Assembly: GCA_014529385.2 (NCBI GenBank)
Contig: CM043954.1
Location: 3,018,501 to 3,082,500 of the forward strand
Source: Adiantum capillus-veneris
Taxonomy: Eukaryota; Streptophyta; Polypodiopsida; Polypodiales; Pteridaceae
DNA: 64,000 bases
Reading direction: 5' to 3'
Below, one piece after another: positions 49,535 to 59,920 of this stretch. The translations under genes and the position numbers were made by a program. The stretch's first letter is position 1; every line of letters begins with the position of its first letter. Under the pieces are notes generated by a model. It worked only from the letters and a program-made list of their open reading frames with translations, did no database searches and was not told the origin of the DNA.

Positions 49535-49594
49535 GAAGCCAGAATGGAAAGCAGTGATAGGTTTGGTTTGGAGATCAGTCTCCAAGTGGGAGAC

Positions 49595-50182
49595 TATTAA
49601 GTATGGAGCCTGATTTACCCTTGTAATTTTCTGTGGTAAAAACGCAGATTTGTAAGGCCCCCATTATGAGGAGAAGCCCCCGAGACTTTTTTTTTTCCCC
49701 TCGCCGGAATATTCCTTTTCGTTGGAATATTATGGCCGGACGACGGCCGAAAAGTGGTCGAAAAACAACCGTCGGTTGGCCGGTGGCCAGTAGTCAATGG
49801 CCGGTGGCCGGTGGTTGGAAGTCAATGGCTGGTGGCCGGTGGCCGAATTCAAAAGCGGACTTGTCTTCTCAAGGGCGGCCACACATGGGCGGATTGGAGG
49901 GTCCGAGTTGGACTTATTCACACAAGGGCGGCTACACATGGCTGCCTCTCATAAGAGAGGGCAGCTCTTTTGGCCTATAAAAGAAGTCCATTTCTACACA
50001 CATTTCATAGTGTGAAGTTGATGCAACAAGGTGAGTGTGAGGTGGTGAGAGTGAAGCAAGGCGGGAGCTCCGTTAAGGGTATAATCCCTTTGTAAACTAC
50101 TTATTGTTTTGAAGTACTAAAGCCATTGAGTGGCTGCTTTCCTGTGGACGTAGCCCACATTGGGTGAACCACGTATATCGTG

Positions 50183-50241
<59 letters not shown>

Positions 50242-50325
50242 CTATAATCTCGTGTATGTAAATCTGTCTCTCTCCATTAAGTAATCTACTCAATTATCTA
50301 TTTAGCTACGTCTTATTTCCTAACA
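49595..50325 (+). repeat. Copia A3 3' LTR
   Basis: Begins TATTAAG instead of TGTTAAG right after the polypurine tract, and ends CCTAACA. It keeps a GGCCGG minisatellite (about 49770-49850) but has lost the 'accggaaaccaaaattttcac' section kept by the 5' LTR. TATAAAAG at 49976; (CT)n at 50187-50238. Confidence 0.93.
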
Positions 50326-50330
50326 ACTTT

Positions 50331-51073
50331 GGGAGAAATGAGAATTCCTTAGAGAGTGTCTTAGAAGATGATGCTTACATAAGAGAACCTTTTCTGGAAG
50401 AGGCGTTAGAACGGCTAGAGTGGACTCAGATATTGGCTACTTTGATGTCTATGTTAATGAGACCACACCAACAAAATTTTGCAATGAGAATGGATATGAC
50501 ATAGTCCCCTACTACATGCTAAGGGTTATGTGTGAGACAGATGAAGAATCTAAGTATGATGAACTCAAAGTCAAGACAAATGACTCTATGGGTGATCCTG
50601 CTTGTGATTCATATAATGAAGGGTCAGATAGGCAAGAAGTGAATACCTCAATGATGTCTACAATATCATTGGGTGGTATTGCTACACTTGCTACAACGGA
50701 GGGAGGTATGAGAGCTATCCAAAGTTCTAGATGCAAATCACCACCACATGATGCATCTCTCACCACTGGAACCTCAAACGCAAGGAGCCCAAACAAGGAA
50801 GATAATCAGCCAGGAGAAGACAATGATAGATTAGATAAGATGCAACAAAGTCAAAGAGGTGCATCTATCTCATTCATGAAAGTCAAAGTAGAAGGGATAC
50901 GACTGACGTTAGTGGGTTTTCACAAGGAACTACCATGCTATGTGGACGTTGAAGACAATGTCTACCGCAAGCCCAAGCAAGACACAAATGAAACCCCGAC
51001 AATTCAGGTAGTGCAAATAGAGACATGCACAGGCACACCAAATCCACATCCTAGTTTGGTTCAAGACTGCTAG
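50331..51073 (+). pseudogene. G1 coding region downstream of protease, unknown protein
   Basis: The gag-protease frame resumes at 50331 and stays open for about 30 codons before a frame change near 50415 into the 50420-51073 frame. The product is acidic, without RT, RNase H or integrase motifs. 'IGYFDVYVNETTPTKF' and 'CYVDVEDNVYRKPKQD' are its most structured-looking parts. I do not recognise it. Confidence 0.45.
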
Positions 51074-51085
51074 GGATCAGACTAC

Positions 51086-51718
51086 ATGCAACTAAAGCAA
51101 AATATTGAAACAAAAGTAGAGTGGTTGTCGCGAGAGGACCTCTCAGAAGTTGCCTATTATCCAAGGGAAGTTAAATTGGTCCAGAAAAACCAAGGAAAGC
51201 GAGAAATTAATGGTTTATACAAAGATAGAGCTGATCGTTGGTACAGAGCGATAACAAATCATGAAATCCTTGAAGAAAATGATACAAAATTTGATGCCAT
51301 TGAAGATGGATCAACATAAGGCATAAACTACAAGTCTCTAGCTGGTAATGTTTATCGCCTAGTCATGAGTTTAGCTCTTGTATGGAGAGAAGATTTTTGC
51401 CAAATCATTTTCTCACTTCCTGACCTGGAAATACCATTGAGTGATGAGATTCTTACTGATGAAGAAGAGGAGGCCCAACTTAGGGACGAAGGGCAATTAC
51501 TTTTATTTTGGGACGGTGAAACCAGATGGAAGGACCCAGTTTACTCAGATTACTTTTCGCAAAGATGGATCACACAATACGATGGAAACCCTGCACCAAA
51601 GAGCCTATGGGTAGAGCGTCGAATGAATTGTTGCATGACAAGGGATAAATTCTATTACCCAGATTTTATCTCTCAAGAATTCTCAGCCAATGAAGTATCT
51701 TACATACTACCGCCATAA
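51086..51718 (+). pseudogene. G1 unknown frames, continued
   Basis: Two neighbouring frames (51086-51319 and 51365-51718) separated by a stop. Features such as 'RADRWYRAITNHEI', 'LSDEILTDEEEEAQLRDEG' and 'ETRWKDPVYSDYFSQRW' look like a genuine but unrecognised acidic protein. No polymerase or integrase signature. Confidence 0.4.
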
Positions 51719-51877
51719 CCAAATGCAGAGGAGATGAACCAAACAAGTGGAATAGCTATGAGTCAAGAAGTAAGTGTGTCTAACCCTACTTCACATATCA
51801 ATGATCACTCTCAAGAGATTGGAGTACAACCCAGTATGGAAATAAATCCATCACTCACGCATGATCAGTAAAAGCAC

Positions 51878-52561
51878 GTGCATGAGCACACATCCCCACC
51901 GCAGGATGACATGACACAAAGTGAACCACTACAAAACACTGCACAAGAAAAGTTCAAAACCGGGTTATCAGCTATGGGGATAGCACAAAACCAGATACCT
52001 AGCCCAAATACTGGTCATATAGAAATAGGTGCTCTTTGCGATCAGTGTGCGATAACACACTTGATTCCAAACTGTCCAACTCGAATGCATAGTACAAAGG
52101 AGGAGCCGCAAGTCAATAGAGCAAAGTTGCAGGAAGAAGGGCTAAGATCCAAAGAAAATGCTTCAGGTCCAGCGCCTACAAACAAGCAATATGAAGACTT
52201 GAAATCAATCAAAGAAGAGGTGCGGCAAGTGACAGGAAGTTCAGACACTATTGGTGAAATTTCAACAACTGAAGTCAAGGAAGAAGACCCTATGACTCTA
52301 CAGAAACCAAATGCTGATTTTGTCTCTCCAAAAGACATATCAGAGGAAATGGTGGTCAAGCAGGAGCTAGAACACACAGATGAACTCACAAGTGTGAAAA
52401 ATGAAGAAGAAGACGACAAGGAGTCCAGGCCAAAGATTGCTCAAGTCACTCAAGAGAACATAGGCAATCTAGTACCAAAGAAGATCAACTTTTTGCTAAG
52501 TGCACAAGACGGAGTCAAGATGAATTTTATGGCAGAAATTGATACAAAATTCCACGACTAA
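51878..52561 (+). pseudogene. G1 second zinc-knuckle module
   Basis: The open frame has no ATG at its start. It contains 'CDQCAITHLIPNCP' (residues 54-66 of the frame, 52037-52075), which matches the third gag knuckle 'CNECAVTHMILDCP' at 43071-43109 position by position. A long Glu/Lys-rich linker follows, then 'KINFLLSAQDGVKMNFMAEI' leading into a retropepsin-like start. I infer a diverged internal duplication of the gag C-terminus. Confidence 0.55.
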
Positions 52562-53366
52562 TTTCATGTCATATGGCATGTGGTTACTTCTAGGTAAGCC
52601 AAAGCTTTATGATATTCAGATAAAGGTAAATCTCTCACCTGAAGTAGATGTTATAAGTATGGGGATTGCAGAAGCTACTCTCCAACTACACTCACAGAAT
52701 GTCAAAGAAAAATTATTGGTGGTAGATTCTCGACAAATGGGAACACACTTGATTTTGTCCAAGCCATGGGCACAAGTCTTTGAAGATGAGCCTGAATCTT
52801 CAACAATGGTCATCACGACAAGCTATCAAGTGGCAACAGAGGTCAAGCCTACAACAGTTCAAAGATTCTTGGCTATTGAAAAAGGCAAAGCTAAAGTAAT
52901 CCCACAGTCTCTAGCCCAGCCAATGCAGGTGCAAGACAAAGCGTCTACATCAAAATCCAAACCATCAACAAAACAATGGAAACCCAAGAAAAAAGTCTAT
53001 CAACCGAAGTTTCCATCGCCCAAAAGTCTCCAAAGGAAGTCAAAACAGGTCAACCAAGTGCTAGTATCCAAGGCACGGATTAAAGTTATTGATCCAATTT
53101 GGATACAATCACAGGAACAACCTCAACAAGCAAAGGTAACAGGATGGATCACATCAAGCGAGTCAATTATTGCACAAGGCAACAAGAAAGGAAATTCAGA
53201 TGTTTGGGTCAACAAGCCCAAGATAACAGCCTGGCGATATCCATTCCATGACAACCACTCAGACAGGAATCAACAAAGGCATCAACGTCAATCACATAAC
53301 TCAAGCAAGAGAAAGGACAGGTACAAAAATCAAAAGAGAAGGTCTTCCACTGGACAAACCATATGA
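52539..53366 (+). pseudogene. G1 second retropepsin-like module and W-motif region
   Basis: The previous frame ends 'AEIDTKFHD', where an active retropepsin would have D-T/S-G. After a frameshift this frame reads 'GIAEATLQL' and 'GTHLILSKPWAQVF', which parallel the protease strands 'GRPFMRQL' of the first module. So this looks like a catalytically dead protease copy. Beyond residue 130 it becomes basic, with spaced Trp motifs ('QWKPKKKVYQPKFP', 'DPIWIQSQ', 'VTGWITSSESIIAQG', 'SDVWVNKPKITAW'). Confidence 0.45.
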
Positions 53367-53378
53367 CAAGTTTGGGTA

Positions 53379-53957
53379 ATGAAATCAGAATTCTACCAGA
53401 CTACCCAACAAAGTCAAGTGAAGATCACCTCCAAGCAAGTCCAAAGATTCATTCCAGTCGAGTTACTCGAAGCACAAGGATTCTATGAGGGTAACTTTCA
53501 AATCTGGTTACCTAAGGTAGTAGCTTATCAAGGAATCACCCAGGAAAAGCAAGAAACATCAAGAAATCAAGAGCAGCCACCCGCTACACCCAAGAGTACT
53601 ACAACCTATAGATGGATCCCTCGTCAATTACTACAAGAGCAAGGCTTTTACAAAAGTAACAGCCATATTTGGAAATTAAACCATCAAGTCAAAGAAGAAA
53701 CAAGGCAAGTGGCAAAGGAGATCACACCAGGCCCAAGAACAATGTGGGTTCCAAAATCCGCGATTGAGGCTCAACAACAAGAAAGATACACAACTCCTTT
53801 ACAACCTCTTAACAAAAAAAAGAAAGCAACGGTAAATGCGAAGGTCACAGTTTTAAAGAACACTATTTGGAAGAAGAAGACTTCATCAACCATTGCTTCA
53901 ACATCAATACATGTCTCATCAAGAGACCACAATTTGCTACCAAGGAATGAAGAGTAG
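53379..53957 (+). CDS. G1 W/F-x-P repeat protein, unknown
   Basis: 192 codons from an ATG at 53379, uninterrupted. Repeats: 'RFIPVELLEAQGFYEGNFQI' (residues 23-42, followed by WLPK), 'RWIPRQLLQEQGFYKSNSHI' (78-97, followed by W) and a shorter 'MWVPKSAIEAQ' (122-132), spaced 55 and 44 residues. A Lys-rich C-terminus follows ('NKKKKATVNAKVTVLKN'). The motif [RM][WF][IV]P-x2-[LA][LI]-x-[EA]-Q-G-F-Y also has weaker relatives in the preceding frame. No known domain comes to mind. It may be the end of a long G1 polyprotein rather than a separate gene. Confidence 0.5.
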   Translation: MKSEFYQTTQQSQVKITSKQVQRFIPVELLEAQGFYEGNFQIWLPKVVAYQGITQEKQETSRNQEQPPATPKSTTTYRWIPRQLLQEQGFYKSNSHIWKLNHQVKEETRQVAKEITPGPRTMWVPKSAIEAQQQERYTTPLQPLNKKKKATVNAKVTVLKNTIWKKKTSSTIASTSIHVSSRDHNLLPRNEE

Positions 53958-55280
53958 ATATATGCCAATGTATTGGACAACATGGCATCTCAAATAGAAA
54001 CTAACGAGAAAGGCCTAAACATCAAAAGCATATGGAATTGGATTTCAGGCCGTGATCAGGTAAGTCCAAGTCGCCATTAAACTTACATGGCATAAGAGTC
54101 TAGAGTCCGGCAGCTAAGCCACTAAATGAGCAAAGTGTCAGACCCAAGCTTCAAGTTAATATTTTTCTGTGGTCTATGAGTCTAGCTAATAGGTATAAGC
54201 TCAAGCTGGAGAGTTGAGCATACATAAAGTCATGTCGCTCATGCTAGAAGAGGTGAGCATAAGAGTCAAAGTCCATATAAAATATAAGGTGGAAGGCGGA
54301 GTAGTTCAAAACAAAAACACTCACGCACTTGACACAGTGAGGAAGAGTGGAGAAACCTCGACAGCAAAAACCCTTCTTGTGAGTAGTGAAAGCTTTTGAA
54401 GCACTCATGCTATATGTTTTTCTCGCTACACTAACTCCATGAAGAACCCATCAATACTCTCTCGCACCGCATCTTGTTTAACATGCATAACTCTGTGCAA
54501 GCATATAGATGTCCCATCATTGGACATATGCATTAGGCACTCTTTTTTATTCCACCCTGCACTTACACAAACAAATGACGATGACCAAGCGGAAACAGGT
54601 TTTATGAGCCTTTGCTCAACAACAATGACTCTGACTTCAAGCTACTAACACTTATCCATGTATATCAAGCCCATAGTAGTAGCCATATGGCCATATGTAC
54701 TTTAACTCAGCATAACTCTATAACATCAAAACCTAAGTACATATAGCCTCACATTTAATTATGACTAAAGACATTTTTTCCCACTGGGCTTTTCCCTTTA
54801 GTCTTATCCAAGTATCCAAGACCTTCATTTTGTATATACGCTACATTTTACTTTTACTCTTTTATTTTTTATAACAACAAAAACAAGAAGAACCACGATA
54901 TCCCCACACTACTAATTGCAAATCTACTGACAAGTCAAAAGGGAGAGGCCAAAAAACAGCTTAAGAAAGCTTCAAGTCAACTTACAGGTACGACTGCCAG
55001 ATAACAACCACAGGAAAAGCAAACTAGAGTTACAATGACAACGACCTGCTGCACCAACAAGTCGATACAACCTCATGCAATTCAAGATACAACAACCAAT
55101 CGGAGGGGGAGAATTCCAGGCTTCAAATACACTACAGGTACAACTTCAAGGCAGCATTAACATCACGCAAAGCAACCAACTGCAAAAGAGGTTGCCACAA
55201 CAACTTCAACCAACACCAAGACATCAAGAACTCGTCAATGCCAGCAAAGACATAGGGTCTTGTCGGGGACGACAAGAATT
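53958..55280 (+). other. G1 3' non-coding region
   Basis: No convincing frame. A polypurine-like 'cggagggggaga' stands at 55101-55112, a near copy of the one at 55281. Several Gln/Thr-rich short frames are not supported. Confidence 0.5.
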
Positions 55281-55293
55281 CGGAGGGGGAGAG
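55281..55293 (+). other. Polypurine tract of G1 (probable)
   Basis: CGGAGGGGGAGAG directly followed by TGTTGAAAGG, the usual layout at a 3' LTR start. The repeat shared with the left LTR begins only at 55591, so 55294-55590 would be LTR sequence lost from the left end. An upstream duplicate of the tract lies at 55101. Confidence 0.6.
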
Positions 55294-55590
55294 TGTTGAA
55301 AGGACGCCCTTTAAACAACGTTTCCATAAATATTCCATTAAGATTCCTCAAAGATTCTGTAAAGATTCCACATGAAGATGGTGATGAAGTAATGAAGATG
55401 AAGATGGATGTTGCAACATGAAGATACAAGTGCATGGACTTCATCGAATATCTCGTTATTATTATTTTGAGCCATTACGGCCACTTTTGTAATGTTTACG
55501 GGAACCTCATATTTAAAGTCGACACTTGTATTTTTGCCACAGATGCTTGTATAATGAGTATAGCCAACTTAGTTTCTTGTAATTAAGCTC

Positions 55591-56365
55591 TGTAGAAGCC
55601 TAGGGACAATTCAGGTCATTTGGCCGGACATTAGATATGAAGGCTTTGTATATAAGCTGAAACCTAAGGCTTTGTAACGGACACATTACGTTATATCTCA
55701 ATTAATATACAGTCGTGGTTTCTGCAGCACAGGGTAGTGAGCTTCACGCACACACACCGTCGCGCACACTAATCACATTGCAGATCTGAGAGTAGGAGCG
55801 TGTTAGCATCAAGGAGCTCTCCGCGTGGACGCAAGCAATGCAAGCTGAGGACCACATCGCAATCCCGCCTGCTACGAGCTATATTTGGTCGTAAGTACCT
55901 CAAACAACATCCGTTCTGAATGATCAAGTAATCATTAGAATCAGGGCGAGAAGCTCTTCGTGTTGATATCTTTGTAGATCAGTTCTTGACACTTTGGAAA
56001 TTACTGTTTTGAGCCTATCGCGACAGCGATTAGAGGTCTTACAGTTATGGTTTTCAGGGTTTAGGTGTTTGGCCATATAGGATATTTCCTTGTGAGTCTT
56101 GCCCTCCGATTTCGAGTCATTCCGATATGATTTGAGACTATTTCGAGCTTGTAGTGTTTCGTAGGATGCGTTGTCTGTTTCTTTGCTTTATGGTAGTGTT
56201 GTGGTAGGATTAGTGACTGTAGAGTGTTGTTAGTGTCTAGCTCAGGGTTGACAACCCAGAGATTGCCTCCATGCCCTAGTTGGATTAGCTACATCCTCGC
56301 ATTGACAGTTTGTTGGTCTGTGTTCTCGCTGTGCTCCATCGTCCGTCGCGGCGTACCCGCTAACA
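55591..56365 (+). repeat. G1 3' LTR (portion shared with the 5' LTR)
   Basis: 775 bp aligned with 38055-38829 with about 35 substitutions and no large indel. Contains the diverged palindrome 'gagcctatcgcgacagc' at 56011-56027. Ends CGCTAACA, then G2 sequence resumes. Confidence 0.92.
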
Positions 56366-57480
56366 ATGACCTCCCTGGGGGTTACAAGAGGAGTATGTAG
56401 AGTTTCCAATCGATCAAACACCAACCCATGATGTCTCTAAGCTCCAAAAGGCATCTCACTCTTCATCTTCCGAGGCGTCCTCCCTAGCTACACCTCCTCA
56501 TCTAGTCAAAGAAGTCAACCTGGGAGACCCCGAAAACCCTCAGTACATTCTCTTAGCCGCTTGGTTATGGGAGCATCCCGTGCTACTCAATGAGGTAGTC
56601 TCTTTTATGCACTCTTTTAAAGATGTTTTTTCTTGGTCCTACAAGGATTTGGAAGGGATCCCACCAGAATTGGGTGTTCATACTATCCCTCTGGTTGAAG
56701 GGGCTAACCCTGTCAGAGGCCGAGCTTACAAGCTGAACCCAAAGTATGCAAAAGCTGTCAAGTCAGAGCAAGAAAAAATGCAAGAGGTAGGGATAATTGT
56801 ACATGTGGAGTACTCTGAGTGGCTCTCTCCCATGGTGATATCCCTAAGAAGCATTCTAATAAAATCCATGTGTGCATAGATTACTGCACTCTGAACAAGG
56901 TAACTATCCCAGACGGTTTTCCCACACCTTTCACTGAGCATGTGCACAAAGATGTAGTAGGGCATGTATTGTACAGTTTCATGGATGGGTTCAGTGGATA
57001 CAATCAGTTGGGCATCCATCCAGGTGATCAGATCAAAATGGCTTTTGTGACTCCGTGGGGTATTTTTATCTACACTAGAATGTCGTTTGGGTTGAAAAAT
57101 GCTCCATCTTCCTTCAATCGCACAATATATCTCATATTTTGTCCCTTACTTTATGGGTCATCTTTGCATCTTCATGGACAATTTTTTGACCTTCTCGGGT
57201 GCTCAATGTTCAACCCCATTGGAAAATCTAGAGGAGCGCCTCGCTCAGCTCTCTACTGTCTTCCTCAAGTACAAAGAGGCACGCCTATAGCTCAATCCAA
57301 AAAAATGTCATTTTTTGGTCATTGAGGGCACACTTCTAGGCCATGTGGTGTCTGCTAAAGGTTTAGCACCTAACTCAGAGAAGATCATGTGGCCATCTTG
57401 AAGTTACCACCTCCCATCAACCCAAAAGGTGTTCAGAGCTTTGTAGGCCACACACGCTATCATCACAGGTTTATACGAAT
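56366..57480 (+). pseudogene. Element G2 reverse transcriptase (broken, catalytic Asp lost)
   Basis: Ty3/gypsy RT in several frames: 'VFSWSYKDLEGIPPELGVH', 'KYAKAVKSEQEKMQEVGII', 'FMDGFSGYNQLGIHPGDQ', 'MAFVTPWGIFIYTRMSFG' followed by LKNAPSSF. The catalytic box reads F-M-D-N (57171-57182) in place of F/Y-x-D-D. At least two frame changes and stops at 56877 and 57323 are visible. It continues the G2 gag-protease cut at 38054, same strand and order. Confidence 0.82.
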
Positions 57481-58253
57481 GTATGCATAGGTGGCTCAAC
57501 CATTGACCCAACTCACTAGTGCTACTGTTCCCTTCCAATGGTCAAAACCTGAGGCTGAAGCATTTGCGTACCTCAAAAAACCCCTCATCAAAGCACCTAT
57601 TCTAGTGGCTCCCAATTGGTCATCCCTTTTCATGTGCATATTGATGCCAAACAACAGGCTGTGGGTGTTGTGCTGACTCAGCCTAGTAAGGAGTACAACC
57701 TGGATCGCCTTGTTCACTACGCAAGTCGCCTACTCACCAAAGCAGAGCGCAACTATAGCACCACAGAAAGGGAAGGTTTGGCTATTGTGTATGCTCTACA
57801 AAAAGTTCACCATTATTTATTAGGGGTCCATTTCATAATTATTATTGATTATCATGCCCTGCGTTATCTACTTAATAAGCCCCGCAAGTTTCAGGTCGAG
57901 TATGGTGGTGTCTACTCTTATTTCAAGAGTTTGATTTTGAGGTGATACTCAGACCTAGTAAACATCATGTCCTTGTTGACCACCTCTCTCGCGTTCAAAT
58001 TGGTGAAGCAGCTACAAGGGTTGAGGATGACTTTCCCAATAGCAGTCTCTTTAAGGTGGATACCTCTCCGGAATGGTACGACAATGTTTTGCATTTTCTA
58101 TCTACTGGCTTGTACCTAGAGAACGCATCTCCACTGCAGAAGAGACGTCTGTTGTTGAAGTCTAGGCCATTCACTCTAATTTGAGGCCAGCTCTAGAATT
58201 CAGGACCGGATGGTGTTCTGAGGCGGTGTGTCTCCCCTCATGAAGTTTATATT
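57481..58253 (+). pseudogene. Element G2 RNase H and connector (broken)
   Basis: 'PFHVHIDAKQQAVGVVLTQ', 'RLVHYASRLLTKAERNYSTT', 'EREGLAIVYALQKVHHYLLG' and 'IDYHALRYLLNKP' (57616-57890) are the gypsy RNase H strands. 'ILRPSKHHVLVDHLSR' (57942 on) is the usual link to the integrase. A frame change occurs near 57905. Confidence 0.82.
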
Positions 58254-59330
58254 TTGGAGGATGCCCATAGTGGTCCTACTGGTGGCCATTACCCTGGTCA
58301 TATCACCACCCAGAAGATTCTTCAGAGTGGTCTATGGTGGCCCTATGTTTTTTGGGATGCAATTGCATATGTAAAAGTCTATGATGTGTGTCAGCGCTGC
58401 GGACCTAAACCAAGCAAGCAGCCCAATCGTCCTCTGCAGGTCTCTATGACATGGAAGCCCTTTGATAGATGGGGCATGGATTTTGTGGGTCAAATTTCTC
58501 CCCCCGCCCAACCAGGTAATCGAAAGTATCTACTGGTGGCTACAGATTATGCAACCAAGTGGGCGTAGGTACAACTGATTGCACTGGAAATACTGTAGCC
58601 AAGTTTCTGTATGAAAATATTTTGTGTAGGTTTGGATGTCTCCTAGAGATCACCACTGATAGGGGAAGTCACTTTGTTAATGAAATGATCTCAATCTTGC
58701 TCTCCAACTATAAGATTTTTTATCGTAAGTCTTGTTCCTATTATCCTAGAGCAAATGGGCGGCGGGCCAAGAGCATCAAAAGATTTTGATAGCCCTTCTG
58801 CCGAAAGCGTGTCATCTCCATCCAGTGTCTTGGGCTCAAGCTATCCACGGAACCCTTTGGGCATACCAAACTTCTTTCAAAGCCACAACCAATCACACAC
58901 CATTTCAGTTTGCTTTCGGTTTGGAAGTGATAGCACCCTTCGAGTTCAACTCAAGATCTCCGGGAGCCGGCAATCTGCATGCCAATGGGGGTTTGGGGTC
59001 GGCATCTATCTCTCGTCTCTACCTTTTGGAAGAAAGCCAAAGATTGGCTTCTCAGACTCTGCAAGCAAAGCAGCTTTGTCACAAAGCATGGCATGATTTC
59101 CATATCCGTAAGCCAAAAATCATGCAAGGATCACTAGTGTTATTTTATCAAGCTCGATAAAGAAAAAAAGCAAAGAAGTTGGTTCCAGCCTGGCAAGGAC
59201 CATACAAGGTGCAGGAGATTCTACCCCAAGGGGCCGTACAATTATCCACCCTAGAAGGAGTTCCACTGCCCTTAGTCAATGGGTCTAGGATCAAATGTTA
59301 TCATCTTGTAAGCTGACGTTCAAGGTTCTC
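58254..59330 (+). pseudogene. Element G2 integrase (broken)
   Basis: The HHCC zinc-binding part is readable ('HYPGHITTQKIL', 'VYDVCQRCGPKPSKQ'). Core: 'FDRWGMDFVGQI' with the first Asp, then a TAG at 58566, then 'EITTDRGSHFVNE' with the second Asp. The catalytic Glu position reads Lys (AAG 58769-58771) in 'ANGRRAKSI'. A C-terminal 'WQGPYKVQEILPQGAVQLST' ends near 59310. No chromodomain follows, so G2 looks like a non-chromovirus gypsy. Three or more frame breaks. Confidence 0.82.
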
Positions 59331-59397
59331 GAATCAAGTGTTGATCTTACTCTCCGCCTCCTCAACCCTAAACTTGATATTGATGTTCCCCATCACT

Positions 59398-59560
59398 ATC
59401 TCATATACCCTCTCCTTCTGCTGTTTTGGTGGGCATGATTCTAGATTTTGTTAAACTCTCTCCTTCACTCTATGTTAGTATCTCATGTACCCTCTCCTTC
59501 GGCTGCTCTGGTGAGCATGGTTCTAGATTTTGTATGACTCTTTCTTTGTGTATCGGTCGT
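59398..59560. repeat. 81-bp tandem repeat, two diverged units
   Basis: 'tatctcat(a/g)taccctctcc' begins at 59398 and 59479. Each unit includes 'ggtg(g)gcatg(a/g)ttctagatttt'. It directly follows the G2 integrase and may be residual 3' sequence of that element. Confidence 0.75.
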
Positions 59561-59920
59561 ATTAAAGATGGATCACTCTTCTTGTGGTTCACTTTGAGGT
59601 CCTCAACTGTAGTCGGTTGTTCTTCAATTAACTCTGCTCACTTAGTTGACTTTTGTTTGGCCTACCCAGTCTCTCCACCCGAGTAATGCCTTACTAAAGC
59701 TTCTAATGATCTCTAGCACTCCACATGGCACTAAGTTCTCTTGCTCTTTATATAGGTCTCTTTGCTCTTCATTTGGCTATCTTGTGGGTGTGCCAATTAC
59801 ATGTTCAATATCAATTTAACTTTGCATTATCATATACGACGAAATTCAATACTCACGTTACCCATATCTTTCAATGAGTTTAATTACCTTGTTCTCTGCA
59901 TTACCTCTTAATCTTCCCAA

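Larger units (their letters stand above)
44928..50325 (+). mobile_element. Ty1/copia LTR retrotransposon A3, nested in G1
   Basis: LTRs 44928-45518 (591 bp) and 49595-50325 (731 bp) flank a decayed polyprotein. The target duplication ACTTT is perfect (44923-44927 and 50326-50330). PBS TGGTATCAGAGC at 45521-45532; polypurine tract 49579-49594. Same family as A1, at high nucleotide identity, but with several indels in the coding part. It interrupts the G1 gag-protease frame. Confidence 0.96.
38055..56365 (+). mobile_element. Large gypsy-like LTR element G1 without visible RT or integrase, nested in G2
   Basis: Direct LTR-like repeats of 775 bp (38055-38829 and 55591-56365; about 35 substitutions, roughly 95% identity) bound about 16.8 kb. 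Of this, 5.4 kb is the nested copia A3. The rest holds a repeat-rich leader, gag plus protease in one frame, and further frames with no RT, RNase H or integrase signature. A TGGCGC-type primer-binding site follows the left LTR. No 5-bp target duplication is seen (aactc versus atgac). This fits truncation of the left LTR, because a polypurine tract followed by TGTTGAAAGG at 55281-55303 suggests the complete LTR begins 297 bp earlier. Confidence 0.85.

Noticed and set aside
38030-56390. Similarity between 'ccaccaggatggttacaa' before G1 and 'cctccctgggggttacaa' after it as a target duplication
   Set aside because: Imperfect, too long for a gypsy target duplication, and not adjacent to the right LTR end; probably chance or old coding similarity.
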